Assembly (NCBI GenBank): GCA_029052085.1
Contig: JAIDJS010000273.1
Location: 1-25,382 of the forward strand
Direction of reading: 5' to 3'
Source of the DNA: Eubacterium sp.
GTDB taxonomy: Bacteria > Bacillota > Clostridia > Oscillospirales > Acutalibacteraceae
DNA: 25,382 bases
Within the stretch, counting starts at the first letter, position 1. Every line of letters starts with the position of its first letter. Shown here in pieces: positions 16,848 through 24,654 of the stretch. Both the position numbers and the translations under genes were made by a program. Below the pieces are notes generated by a model, which was given only the letters and a program-made list of their open reading frames with translations, ran no database searches and was not told the origin of the DNA.

Positions 16848-16901
16848 TTTCTTGTTAAATGGAAATGTGCCGCCTGCCGTGGAGGATTTCTAACAAAGAA
16901 A
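16848..16901. repeat. Unexplained 54-nt inverted-repeat element
   Basis: TTTCTTGTTA (16848-16857) pairs with TAACAAAGAAA (16891-16901, one bulged A). Inside it, GAAAT (16862-16866) pairs with ATTTC (16886-16890), enclosing a G/C-rich core unlike its AT-rich surroundings. It lies between two terminators, outside any gene. I do not recognise it; it could be a small RNA, a degenerate mobile-element remnant or a chance fold. Confidence 0.35.
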
Positions 16902-16925
16902 GATATTGTATGTTTCAGGATAATT

Positions 16926-16965
16926 TTATAAAACTACACCACAGAAATCTTACTTTCTGTGGTGT
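16926..16965 (-). terminator. Terminator of the sigma/anti-sigma operon
   Basis: A perfect 12-bp inverted repeat, ACACCACAGAAA (16936-16947) and TTTCTGTGGTGT (16954-16965), has a 6-nt loop. Read on the minus strand, the stem is followed by AGTTTTATAAAA. It sits 8 bp beyond the stop of the minus-strand gene ending at 16974. Confidence 0.8.
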
Positions 16966-16973
16966 TGCCATAT

Positions 16974-17966
16974 TTACTGTTTCATTGATAAAAACATATA
17001 TCCCTCTTTATCAAAATGATAATCAACTGTTGATTTTTTTGTGCTTCCATCCAGATAATTAACAGTAAAAAAGATACTTCCTTTAATTTTTGCTAAGTTA
17101 AAATCAATATTATTATGAATACTCTCTGTTATTACTCCTGAATCCGTCCATCTGATGCAAATTCCTGTGTTGATTTCATTTTCTCCTAATCCTGTTTTCA
17201 TAAGTTCGCTGTCATAGCTTGTTCTTAATTCGTCACCGGTAATAGTTATTTTATTGTTAATTCTTGTTTCAAAAAGATAACTCGGGTTTTCAGATTCCAT
17301 TCTTATAATAGAGTCAAAAAATATTCCCGTATCATCAAGCTTATTTTCAAATTGTTCAAATTCACCCATGTTTTTTGTATATATATCCAGATGGATTTTT
17401 CCATATTTGCCGGTATCTTCGATTGTAATATTCTTTACAGCAGAATAATCTTCAATGTCTAAAAGAAATTCGCCGCATGATACAGTGTATTCCTCTCCCA
17501 TTACCTGACCGTTGTCATCTTGGATAAGTGCTCGGCTTCCCCAAACAGGCTGCCCAAATTTACTTGTGTTTTTTAACTGCTCTTTAATTTCCTTTTCAAA
17601 TTCTTCTTGAATCTGCTTTTGCTTTTCTTCGCTATATTTATATTTATTTACATAATGTTTGTAAAAAATTTGAGGGGTACTTTTATTATCCAATTTAATT
17701 AATTCTCTTTCAGATCCATAAGCAATATAAATACTAAGATGATTGTCTGAATTATAAATATTTGAATTTTCAACAATATAATCAACTCCGAACCCTCCGC
17801 CTATAACAAGTACAAAAGCCATAGCAGCTGCAGCAACCCGTCTTATAAGCTTTTTATAACTGAATTTCCTTTTATCAGTTGTTATTTCATAAATTCTTTC
17901 AACTGCTTCTTCGGAGGGAGTAAGTGCATTAAAAGTTTCTTTATACTTACATTTGTTTTTATTCAT
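16974..17966 (-). CDS. Membrane anti-sigma-like protein with extracytoplasmic domain
   Basis: The 330-aa product is probably the antagonist of the adjacent ECF sigma factor. The layout is a short cytoplasmic part (residues 1-42, with FNALTPSEEAVERIYEIT), one membrane segment (about 44-62) and a large external domain. A charged Lys/Glu-rich helix occurs at about 112-133 and beta-rich sequence beyond. The N-terminal pattern resembles DUF4179-type anti-sigma proteins; the external domain I do not recognise. ATG 17966 is chosen because AGGAG (17983-17979) is 12 nt away. An ATG at 17978 is in frame but directly abuts that site. The gene overlaps the sigma gene by 8 bp (20 bp with the alternative start). 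Confidence 0.75.
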   Translation of the reverse strand: MNKNKCKYKETFNALTPSEEAVERIYEITTDKRKFSYKKLIRRVAAAAMAFVLVIGGGFGVDYIVENSNIYNSDNHLSIYIAYGSERELIKLDNKSTPQIFYKHYVNKYKYSEEKQKQIQEEFEKEIKEQLKNTSKFGQPVWGSRALIQDDNGQVMGEEYTVSCGEFLLDIEDYSAVKNITIEDTGKYGKIHLDIYTKNMGEFEQFENKLDDTGIFFDSIIRMESENPSYLFETRINNKITITGDELRTSYDSELMKTGLGENEINTGICIRWTDSGVITESIHNNIDFNLAKIKGSIFFTVNYLDGSTKKSTVDYHFDKEGYMFLSMKQ

Positions 17967-18441
17967 TGTTCCATTCATCTCCTAAAAGTGTTTTTAGTTT
18001 TTGTCTTGCACGAAACAGTCTTGTTTTAACTGATGACTCTTTCATTTTTAAAATATCTGAAATATCGTTTATGCTCATATCCTCATAGTAAAACAAGTGA
18101 ATAATCGTTCGTTCCTTTGTAGGCAGTGACATTACGGCTTTGAATAAATCAATATTTCCTGTTTTATCAACCGCAGATATATGTATTGCTTCCTCTATCG
18201 GCACATTTCGCTTTCTGAAAGGATTTTTGATATAATCCCTGCTTTCGTTTATGCAAACGATTGTAAGCCATTTATCAATATGGATGTCATCCTCAAACGG
18301 CTTACTATGCTTCCAAAGCTTCATAAAAACATTCTGCATAATATCCTCTGCGTCCGTGCCGTTTTTTGTATAGGAAAGTGCAATAAGGTATAGCCGCTGA
18401 TTGTTTCGCTTTACAATTGTTATGAATTCATTCTCACGCAT
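17959..18441 (-). CDS. ECF-type RNA polymerase sigma factor
   Basis: The 160-aa product is a group IV sigma factor of sigma-70 region 2 plus region 4. Region 2 (about 8-75) has DAEDIMQNVFMKLW and WLTIVCINESRDYI, which bind core enzyme and the -10 element. Region 4 (about 100-154) has LPTKERTIIHLFYYEDMSINDISDILKM and SSVKTRLFRARQKL, the helix-turn-helix for the -35. The ATG lies 7 nt after AGGTGG on the minus strand. It is co-transcribed and overlaps with the membrane anti-sigma-like gene, the usual ECF pairing. The stimulus and regulon are unknown from sequence alone. Confidence 0.93.
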   Translation of the reverse strand: MRENEFITIVKRNNQRLYLIALSYTKNGTDAEDIMQNVFMKLWKHSKPFEDDIHIDKWLTIVCINESRDYIKNPFRKRNVPIEEAIHISAVDKTGNIDLFKAVMSLPTKERTIIHLFYYEDMSINDISDILKMKESSVKTRLFRARQKLKTLLGDEWNNE

Positions 18442-18484
18442 TCAGTCACCACCTTTTAAATTCTGAAAGGTCCTTTCACTTATG

Positions 18485-18512
18485 TAACGATATAATATGG
18501 AAAAAGGTTACA
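18485..18512 (-). promoter_or_regulatory. Probable autoregulatory ECF promoter
   Basis: On the minus strand, TGTAAC (18512-18507) and CGTTA (18489-18485) are spaced by 17 bp. This matches the AAC-type -35 and CGT-type -10 of many ECF promoters. The start codon of the sigma gene is 43 bp further on. The hexamers TGTAAC/GTTACA also form a perfect 6-bp inverted repeat. No equally good sigma-A promoter was seen on this strand. Confidence 0.6.
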
Positions 18513-18581
18513 TTCTTTTTTAAATTTTTATTTTATTATAGTACAATTCGTAAACTAAAAAAAGAAATTATGCCGTATCTA

Positions 18582-18610
18582 TTGAAAAAGAATGGCGTAT
18601 ATTGTAAAAT
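18582..18610 (+). promoter_or_regulatory. Sigma-A promoter of the purine operon
   Basis: TTGAAA (18582-18587) and TAAAAT (18605-18610) are spaced by 17 bp. The leader to purE is only about 25 nt and has GGAGG at 18627-18631. That is too short for a purine or PurR-independent riboswitch, and none is seen. It lies back-to-back with the ECF promoter of the divergent sigma operon. Confidence 0.75.
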
Positions 18611-18640
18611 ATATAAAAATAAAATCGGAGGCAAACAATA

Positions 18641-19138
18641 ATGAAAAAAGTTGCAATTATAATGGGTTCGGATAGCGATTTGCCTATTGTTACCCCTGCA
18701 ATCAAACAGCTTAAGGAGCTTGATATCGAAACGGAAGTAAGAGTTATGAGTGCCCACAGAACACCAAAAGAGGCACAGGCTTTTGCGGAGTCAGCAATAG
18801 ATAATAACTTTGGTGTAATCATTGCCGCAGCAGGTATGGCTGCTCATCTCGGCGGTGTGCTTGCAGCATCAACAACGCTTCCTGTAATCGGTATTCCCTG
18901 CTCAGCAAAGGTGCTTGACGGCATGGATGCAATGCTTGCAACCATTATGATGCCGCCGGGAATTCCGGTTGCTTCTGTCGGTGTGAATGCCGCAAAAAAT
19001 GCAGCACTTCTTGCTGCTGAAATCCTTGCAGTAGGTGATGATACACTTATGCAGAAACTCAAGGATATGAGAAAAGAAATGGCTGCTGCCGTTATCGAAA
19101 AGGATAAGGCTTTGCAGGAAAAAATAAAAGAAATTTAA
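18641..19138 (+). CDS. purE: PurE, N5-CAIR mutase (class I-like)
   Basis: PurE makes 4-carboxy-5-aminoimidazole ribonucleotide in purine synthesis. The 165-aa product has the phosphate-binding MGSDSD motif (8-13), the SAHRT loop (37-41) and AGMAAHL (64-70) with the catalytic-region histidine. GIPCSAKVLDGMDAML and MPPGIPVASVGVNAAKNA follow. GGAGG lies 9 nt before the ATG. No purK is adjacent, so whether it works as a mutase after PurK or directly with CO2 cannot be settled from this window. It is the first gene of a five-gene purine operon. Confidence 0.97.
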   Translation: MKKVAIIMGSDSDLPIVTPAIKQLKELDIETEVRVMSAHRTPKEAQAFAESAIDNNFGVIIAAAGMAAHLGGVLAASTTLPVIGIPCSAKVLDGMDAMLATIMMPPGIPVASVGVNAAKNAALLAAEILAVGDDTLMQKLKDMRKEMAAAVIEKDKALQEKIKEI

Positions 19139-19159
19139 TTGAATTATAGGAGTTATCTT

Positions 19160-20197
19160 ATGGAAAAAAGTTTCAGCGAAAGCTATGCAGCAGCAGGTGT
19201 TGATGTAACAGCCGGCTATAAGTCTGTTGAACTGATTAAATCCCACGTAAAGAAAACAAATATTCCGGGTGTAATCGGCGGTATCGGCGGCTTCGGCGGT
19301 ATGTTTGAAATTGCTGCGAATGAATATAAAAATCCCGTTCTTGTCAGCGGAACAGACGGCGTAGGTACAAAGCTTAAGCTTGCTATGCTTATGGATAAGC
19401 ACGATACCATCGGTATCGACTGTGTTGCAATGTGTGTTAATGATGTTGCCTGCAGCGGTGCTAAGCCGTTATTCTTCCTTGATTATATTGCCTGCGGCAA
19501 AAACTATCCTGAAAAGATAGAGCAGATTGTTAAGGGTGTGGCAGACGGCTGTGTTCAGGCAGGCTGTGCACTTGTCGGCGGCGAAACGGCAGAGCATCCG
19601 GGTCTTATGCCAGACGAAGATTATGACCTTGCAGGCTTTACTGTTGGTATCGGCGATAAGGATAAGCTTGTTTCAGGCGATAATCTTAAAGCAGGTGATG
19701 TGCTTATCGGTGTTGCTTCTTCGGGTATTCATTCAAATGGTTTTTCTCTTATCAGAAAAGTGTTTGATATCAACGAAGAAACAATCAAGGTTTATTATGA
19801 TGAGCTTGGAAAAACACTTGGCGAGGAGCTTATAACGCCAACAAGAATTTATGTTAAGCCTCTTCTTGAGCTTATGAGCAAGGTAACAGTGAATGCAATC
19901 TCTCATATTACAGGCGGCGGCTTTTATGAAAATGTTCCGAGAATGCTTAAGGATGGATTTACAGCTGTTATTGAAAAAGATAAATGCTTTAAATTGCCAA
20001 TCTTCGATTTGATTCAGAAAACAGGCAATATTCCTGAAAGAGATATGTATAATACATTTAATATGGGAACAGGTCTTGTTATTGCTGTTGATAAGGAAAA
20101 GGCAGACGAGGCTGTTGGCATTCTTGAGGCAGCCGGGGAAAAAGCTGCAATCATCGGCGAGATAAAAGCAGGCGAAGCGGGAGTAGAATTAGTATGA
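19160..20197 (+). CDS. purM: Phosphoribosylformylglycinamidine cyclo-ligase (AIR synthetase)
   Basis: PurM closes the imidazole ring, converting FGAM to AIR with ATP. I chose ATG 19160 (345 aa, start [15 protein letters not shown]), 7 nt after AGGAG (19148-19152). A TTG directly after the purE stop is in frame but lacks a site. The family motifs [50 protein letters not shown] and [13 protein letters not shown] are all present, spanning the N- and C-terminal PurM/AIRS domains. The stop overlaps the purN start (ATGA). Confidence 0.98.
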   Translation: MEKSFSESYAAAGVDVTAGYKSVELIKSHVKKTNIPGVIGGIGGFGGMFEIAANEYKNPVLVSGTDGVGTKLKLAMLMDKHDTIGIDCVAMCVNDVACSGAKPLFFLDYIACGKNYPEKIEQIVKGVADGCVQAGCALVGGETAEHPGLMPDEDYDLAGFTVGIGDKDKLVSGDNLKAGDVLIGVASSGIHSNGFSLIRKVFDINEETIKVYYDELGKTLGEELITPTRIYVKPLLELMSKVTVNAISHITGGGFYENVPRMLKDGFTAVIEKDKCFKLPIFDLIQKTGNIPERDMYNTFNMGTGLVIAVDKEKADEAVGILEAAGEKAAIIGEIKAGEAGVELV

Positions 20198-20817
20198 TGA
20201 ATATAGCTGTTTTTGTTTCAGGCGGCGGAACAAATCTTCAGGCGCTTATTGATGCTCAGAACAGGGGAGAAATCAAAAACGGTAAAATAACCTTTGTTCT
20301 TGCATCAAATGATGGTGCGTATGCGCTGAAGCGTGCTGAAAAAGCAGGTATTCCAAGTGCTGTTGTAAGCAGAAAGGCGTATGCTTCAAAGGAAGAATAC
20401 GATAAGGCGGTTCTTGAAGCACTTGAAAATAAGAATATTGATTTGATTGTTCTTGCAGGTTTTCTTTCCATTCTCGGCGAAGAGCTTGTAAGTAAATACA
20501 GAAATAAAATTATTAATATTCATCCAAGTCTTATCCCTCTTTTCTGCGGAGATGGCTTCTATGGCAAAAAGGTGCATACGGCAGTTCTGAACAGCGGAGT
20601 GAAGGTAACGGGTGCCACCGCTCATTTTGTAAATGAGATAACAGACGGCGGAGCTATCATTCTTCAAAAGGCTGTTCCTGTTGAGCAGGGCGATAACGAG
20701 GATATTCTTCAATATCGTGTTATGCGGCAGGCAGAATGGGAAATTCTTCCGAAAGCAGTATCTCTTTTCTGTGAAGGAAGAATCAAAATAAACGGAAATA
20801 AAACAGAAATTATTTAA
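20194..20817 (+). CDS. purN: Phosphoribosylglycinamide formyltransferase (GART)
   Basis: PurN formylates GAR using 10-formyl-tetrahydrofolate. The 207-aa product has the nucleotide-binding start [16 protein letters not shown] and catalytic N108, H110 (in INIHPSL) and D151 (in EITDGGA). The loop LFCGDGFYG replaces the more common PAFPG; variants of this form occur in Clostridia. ATG 20194 overlaps the purM stop by 4 bases, with GGGAG 10 nt upstream, so the two are probably translationally coupled. Confidence 0.97.
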   Translation: MMNIAVFVSGGGTNLQALIDAQNRGEIKNGKITFVLASNDGAYALKRAEKAGIPSAVVSRKAYASKEEYDKAVLEALENKNIDLIVLAGFLSILGEELVSKYRNKIINIHPSLIPLFCGDGFYGKKVHTAVLNSGVKVTGATAHFVNEITDGGAIILQKAVPVEQGDNEDILQYRVMRQAEWEILPKAVSLFCEGRIKINGNKTEII

Positions 20818-20828
20818 AGGTGAGTCAT

Positions 20829-21533
20829 ATGAACATTGTTAATATAGCAGAAGAATTATCTTCAAATTCATATCCGGGCAGAGGGATTGTGCTTGGAAAA
20901 ACGCCTGATGGTAAACATGCAGCCATTGCTTATTTCATTATGGGAAGAAGCGAAAACAGCCGCAATCGTATTTTTGAAGAAAATGACAGGGGCGGAATTC
21001 GCACAAAGGCATTTGATGAAAGCAAAATGGTTGATCCGAGTCTTATTATTTACAATCCTGTTTTGAAGCTTGACGGCAAAACGATTGTAACAAACGGAGA
21101 TCAGACAGATACAATTTATGATTTTATGAAGGAGGGAAAGTGCTATCGTCATGCTCTTTTAACTCGTGAATTTGAGCCTGATGAGCCAAACTATACCCCA
21201 AGAATTTCAGGTGTTGTAAAGCCGGATGGGGATTATGTTCTTTCTATCCTTAAATCCAATATGGGTAAGCCGCAGTGCTTAAGATTTTTCTTTGAGTATC
21301 CTTCCGAAGCGGGTCTTGGTCATTTTATCCATACGTATAAGTGTGACGGCGATCCTATCCCGTCATTTGAGGGAGAGCCTACTCCGGTTGCAGTTGAAAC
21401 CAATGATATTGAGGAATGGACAAGCGTTATCTGGAATAACCTGAATGAGGATAACAAGGTTTCGCTTTTTACCCGCTTTATCAATCTTGAAACAGGCGAA
21501 GAGGAAACAAAAATCGTTAATAAAAATGTATAA
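20829..21533 (+). CDS. PurO-like IMP cyclohydrolase
   Basis: This 234-aa protein resembles the free-standing IMP cyclohydrolase family first known from archaeal PurO (PF07826). That family closes FAICAR to IMP, the last step of purine synthesis. Visible features are YPGRGIVLGKTPDGK (from residue 15), AYFIMGRSENSRNRIF and FEYPSEAGLGHFIHTY. ATG 20829 is chosen because AAAGGTGA (20816-20823) is 5 nt away; the GTG at 20820 has no site. Most bacteria use the bifunctional PurH instead, so a separate AICAR formyltransferase is expected elsewhere. Operon position between purN and purD supports the call. No gene symbol is assigned because usage varies. Confidence 0.9.
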   Translation: MNIVNIAEELSSNSYPGRGIVLGKTPDGKHAAIAYFIMGRSENSRNRIFEENDRGGIRTKAFDESKMVDPSLIIYNPVLKLDGKTIVTNGDQTDTIYDFMKEGKCYRHALLTREFEPDEPNYTPRISGVVKPDGDYVLSILKSNMGKPQCLRFFFEYPSEAGLGHFIHTYKCDGDPIPSFEGEPTPVAVETNDIEEWTSVIWNNLNEDNKVSLFTRFINLETGEEETKIVNKNV

Positions 21534-21538
21534 AATAA

Positions 21539-21581
21539 TTTAAGCAAAGGCAGTTTTATGCCTTTGCTTAAAGTTCTTTTT
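21539..21581 (+). terminator. Strong hairpin with T-tract between IMP cyclohydrolase gene and purD
   Basis: TTTAAGCAAAGGCA (21539-21552) pairs perfectly with TGCCTTTGCTTAAA (21559-21572), a 14-bp stem with a 6-nt loop. TTCTTTTT follows at 21574-21581. It has the form of an intrinsic terminator, yet purD begins 15 bp later with no room for its own promoter. It may therefore partially terminate, attenuate, or protect the upstream mRNA. Confidence 0.7.
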
Positions 21582-21595
21582 AAAGGAGAGTTACA

Positions 21596-22873
21596 ATGAA
21601 AGTTTTAGTAGTAGGCGGCGGTGGAAGAGAGCACGCTTTAATCAGAAAAATAAAGGAATCAGACAAGGTTACTGAAATTGCCTGCTGTCCCGGAAACGGC
21701 GGTATTTCCTATGATGCGGAATGCTACCCTGTTTCTGCAACGGATATAGACGGTGTAGTTAAGCTTGCCAAGGAGATTAAAGCGGATTTTGTTGTTGTTG
21801 CTCCTGATGATCCGCTTGTTGCAGGTATGGTTGATGCTTTAAACGCAGAGGGTTTTCCAACCTTTGGACCGAAAGCAAATGCTGCAATTATTGAGGGCTC
21901 CAAGGTTTTTTCAAAAAATCTTATGCTTAAATATAATATTCCGACAGCGGAATATAAGGTTTTTGATCATGCGGATGATGCAATCGCTTATGTTAAGGAA
22001 AAGAATGAATTCCCGACTGTTGTTAAGGCAGACGGCCTTGCATTAGGCAAGGGAGTAATCATTCCCGAAAGCTTGGAAGAGGCAGAAGCAGGCATAAGAG
22101 AAATTATGCAGGATAAAATTTTCGGCGAAAGCGGAAATCATATCGTTGTTGAAGAATTTTTAACGGGTCCTGAAGTATCCGTGCTTGCATTTACAGACGG
22201 TAAGTGTGTTAAGCCAATGGTTTCCTCAATGGACCATAAGCGCGCACTTGACGGCGATAAGGGGCTTAATACAGGCGGTATGGGAACCGTATCTCCGAAT
22301 CCTTATTATACCGATGATGTAGCTGCTGAATGTATGGAAAAGATTTTTATTCCGACAATTGAGGCAATGAATGCAGAGGGAAGAACCTTTAAGGGCTGCC
22401 TTTATTTCGGACTGATGATTACGCCAAAGGGTCCTAAGGTTATTGAATACAACTGCCGTTTTGGTGATCCTGAAACACAGGTTGTGCTTCCTCGTTTAAA
22501 AACAGATATTATGGATATCTTTGAAGCAATTAACAATGAAACTCTTTCGGATTTAAACATAGAATGGTCTGATGATGCCGCAGCTTGTGTAGTTATTGCT
22601 TCCGGAGGCTATCCGAAATCCTATCCGAAGGGTCTGGAAATTACAGGGCTTGAAAATGGTCAGCACGAAGGGGTTATTGTTTATCATGCAGGCACAGCCC
22701 TTGATGACAATAAGCTTGTGACATCTGGTGGAAGAGTGCTTGGCATAACCGCGTTGGGTTCTGATCTGCAGGAGGCATTAAATACGTCTTATAAAGCAGT
22801 AGATGAGATTCATTTTGAAAATAAGCATTTCAGAAAAGATATCGGTCAAAGAGCTTTAAAGGCAGCAAAATAA
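21596..22873 (+). CDS. purD: Phosphoribosylamine-glycine ligase (GAR synthetase)
   Basis: PurD joins glycine to phosphoribosylamine with ATP. The 425-aa product begins [15 protein letters not shown] (Rossmann-like N domain). It has an ATP-grasp core (about 100-290) with [40 protein letters not shown] and [16 protein letters not shown]. The metal-binding [14 protein letters not shown] motif and a C-terminal domain with [11 protein letters not shown] follow. AAAGGAG precedes the ATG. It is the last gene of the purine operon, and a terminator-like hairpin upstream may lower its expression relative to purE-purN. Confidence 0.98.
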   Translation: MKVLVVGGGGREHALIRKIKESDKVTEIACCPGNGGISYDAECYPVSATDIDGVVKLAKEIKADFVVVAPDDPLVAGMVDALNAEGFPTFGPKANAAIIEGSKVFSKNLMLKYNIPTAEYKVFDHADDAIAYVKEKNEFPTVVKADGLALGKGVIIPESLEEAEAGIREIMQDKIFGESGNHIVVEEFLTGPEVSVLAFTDGKCVKPMVSSMDHKRALDGDKGLNTGGMGTVSPNPYYTDDVAAECMEKIFIPTIEAMNAEGRTFKGCLYFGLMITPKGPKVIEYNCRFGDPETQVVLPRLKTDIMDIFEAINNETLSDLNIEWSDDAAACVVIASGGYPKSYPKGLEITGLENGQHEGVIVYHAGTALDDNKLVTSGGRVLGITALGSDLQEALNTSYKAVDEIHFENKHFRKDIGQRALKAAK

Positions 22874-22949
22874 GAAATAATTTATAAATACAATTGCAAT
22901 TAAAGCATATTTTTCGGAAGAAAAATTTTGTAAAAATTTATTAACTAAA

Positions 22950-22968
22950 TGTTTACAAATCTGTTTAC
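22950..22968 (+). promoter_or_regulatory. Direct repeats upstream of the exporter promoter
   Basis: TGTTTAC occurs twice, at 22950-22956 and 22962-22968, 12 bp apart and ending 9 bp before the -35 element. An inverted copy, TTTGTAAA near 22927-22934, faces TTTACAAA at 22952-22959. The arrangement resembles activator sites such as those of OmpR-type regulators; the regulator is not in the window. Confidence 0.35.
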
Positions 22969-22977
22969 TTGTAGTTA

Positions 22978-23006
22978 TTGACTTTTATACATATAGGAAT
23001 TATACT
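22978..23006 (+). promoter_or_regulatory. Sigma-A promoter of the adaptor-permease operon
   Basis: TTGACT (22978-22983) and TATACT (23001-23006) are spaced by 17 bp. The expected start near 23013 gives a leader of about 43 nt before the adaptor ATG, which is preceded by GAGGTAG. Confidence 0.8.
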
Positions 23007-23055
23007 AAGTTCTGTACTGATAAAATATAATTTAATAAATTATAGAGGTAGAGAA

Positions 23056-24636
23056 ATGGCAACTGTAAGAAATAAGAAAAAAAAGAGAATAATCATTGCT
23101 GTTACAGCGTTGGCAATCATTGCAGTAATATCTGCGGTAATTGCTTATGCAGCTATCAGAAATTCAATTCCGGAGGTTTCACTTTACAGTGTCGGAACAA
23201 GCGATATTTATGAAACCGTAAGTGCAACCGGCAAGGTGTCCTCAGGTGCCGTAAAGGAATATAAGGTTGGCGCTGTTGCAACTGTTAAGGATGTTAAGGT
23301 AAAGGTAGGCGATGAGGTAAAAAAGGGCGATTTACTTGCAACCTTTGATACATCAGGCTTTGATGCCCAGATAGCTCAGCTTCAGAATTCCTATAATCAG
23401 GCAAAGGCAAGCTATAATGATTCTATTGCTGCTCAGAAGGAAGCAAAGAAAAATCTTGCCGATGTTCAGAAGAAGGTTGCTGAGCTTGAAAAGGAAAATG
23501 AGAAGCTTAAGAAAAGTGTCGGTACAACAAAAGCTACTAAGGCTCCGACAACTACCCGTCCTTCAACAACTCGTCCTTCAACAACCCGTCCTTCAGTAAC
23601 TATCCCTTCAACAACACAGCCGAGTTCAGTTGTGAATACAAATCCGTCAGCATCAATAACGCTTCCATCCAATATTCCGTCAAATTTACCGTCAAATCTT
23701 CCATCGAATTTGCCGTCGGATATTCCTACATCAAACATTAGTGGCGGTAATATTCAGATAGACCCGGATGTAATTGCAGGTATTGATATTAATGATATGG
23801 ATGCGGTTATGGCTGCTGTATCTTCAAGCGAATCAAAGCTTGCCGCTAATGAACTTATGCTGGCTGCTTATTATGCACAGGAGCAGATGTATTCGTCATT
23901 GGCTTCAGATACGCTTGTTTCATCCAAAAAGGAATTGATGAATACTACAAAGAGTGCTCTCAATTTGCTTCAGGATTCGCAGCAGGAAATGGCTGCCGGC
24001 TGGAAGGCTGCATTTGACGGAACAATTACAGAATGCAATATATTCCCGGATGAGCAGACATCTCTTCTTGCAAACGGAATTACGCTTCAGAATATGAACG
24101 ATAAAATTATAACAATTTCACTTAGCGAATATGATATACATAAGGTCAAGGTTGATATGCCTGTTAAGGTAAAAACCGCTTATGGAGAATATACAGGTAA
24201 GGTTATCAGCAAGGCTCCTGTTGCATCGGGCGGTTCTTCAAGCTCTCTTATGGATTCTGTAGGTTCAAGTATGGGTATCAGCGGTCTTTCAAGCTTAACA
24301 CAGGCAGGTGCCGGTGTTGAGGTTCAGATAACAGTTGATAATCCTGATGAGTATATTGTTATCGGATTTGATGCAGAAGTAGAAATTGCTGTAGGCGAGT
24401 ATCACGGAATAACCACCGTACCAAGTCAGGCAATGGTGCTTGATAAAACAGGCTCTTATGTTTTTGTTTATGATGAAGAAGAAAAAACCGTAACAAAAAC
24501 ACTTATTGAAACAGGTGCAAGCTCTGTTTCCGAATATGAGATTTTAAGCGGTGTTAAAGCCGGTGACAGAATTGTTCTTGCTCCGCAGTCTACGTTTGAA
24601 GACAGCTTTGAAGCAAGGGTAAAAGAAGATGCATAA
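23056..24636 (+). CDS. HlyD/MacA-family efflux adaptor with Ser/Thr/Pro insert
   Basis: The 526-aa protein is a membrane-anchored adaptor for an ABC exporter. One N-terminal membrane segment lies at about 11-34. The first half of a lipoyl-like domain spans about 60-98, a coiled coil about 102-153, and a low-complexity linker about 156-228. A second helix (about 245-312), the second lipoyl half (about 315-330), a beta-barrel (about 348-450) and a membrane-proximal domain to the end follow. The barrel is interrupted by a Ser/Gly-rich segment at about 391-420. The linker holds TTRPS-type and LPSN-type tandem repeats. ATG 23056 is used; a TTG at 22978 lies inside the promoter. The neighbouring permease supports the call; the substrate is unknown. 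Confidence 0.9.
   Translation: MATVRNKKKKRIIIAVTALAIIAVISAVIAYAAIRNSIPEVSLYSVGTSDIYETVSATGKVSSGAVKEYKVGAVATVKDVKVKVGDEVKKGDLLATFDTSGFDAQIAQLQNSYNQAKASYNDSIAAQKEAKKNLADVQKKVAELEKENEKLKKSVGTTKATKAPTTTRPSTTRPSTTRPSVTIPSTTQPSSVVNTNPSASITLPSNIPSNLPSNLPSNLPSDIPTSNISGGNIQIDPDVIAGIDINDMDAVMAAVSSSESKLAANELMLAAYYAQEQMYSSLASDTLVSSKKELMNTTKSALNLLQDSQQEMAAGWKAAFDGTITECNIFPDEQTSLLANGITLQNMNDKIITISLSEYDIHKVKVDMPVKVKTAYGEYTGKVISKAPVASGGSSSSLMDSVGSSMGISGLSSLTQAGAGVEVQITVDNPDEYIVIGFDAEVEIAVGEYHGITTVPSQAMVLDKTGSYVFVYDEEEKTVTKTLIETGASSVSEYEILSGVKAGDRIVLAPQSTFEDSFEARVKEDA
23545..23625 (+). repeat. Tandem TTRPS-type repeats in the adaptor linker
   Basis: A 15-bp unit of the form ACAACNCGTCCTTCA recurs about three times, encoding PS-TTR-type pentads, followed by looser TIPSTTQPS copies. 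The near-identical units keep the reading frame if the copy number changes. This covers residues 164-190 of the adaptor. Confidence 0.8.
23662..23727 (+). repeat. Tandem LPSN tetrapeptide repeats in the adaptor linker
   Basis: Five to six 12-bp units encode LPSN/IPSN/LPSD at residues 203-224. Codons for the same residues differ between units (for example CCA TCC, CCG TCA, CCA TCG), so the copies are not freshly duplicated and the peptide pattern appears kept. Confidence 0.8.
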
Positions 24637-24654
24637 TAGTGAGGAGAGTCTTTC

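Noticed and set aside
16859..17062. 67-codon plus-strand frame after rplQ
   Set aside because: It overlaps the 3' end of the minus-strand anti-sigma gene and its terminator, and has no ribosome binding site or promoter.
18464..18476. GAAAG-GTC-CTTTC palindrome near the sigma gene start
   Set aside because: A 3-nt loop and short stem without T-tract; likely chance, although it lies in the 5' untranslated region of the sigma gene.
23466..23738. 90-codon antisense frame with repeated VVEGR/DGKFDG units
   Set aside because: The repeats are the complement of the adaptor linker repeats; no promoter or ribosome binding site.
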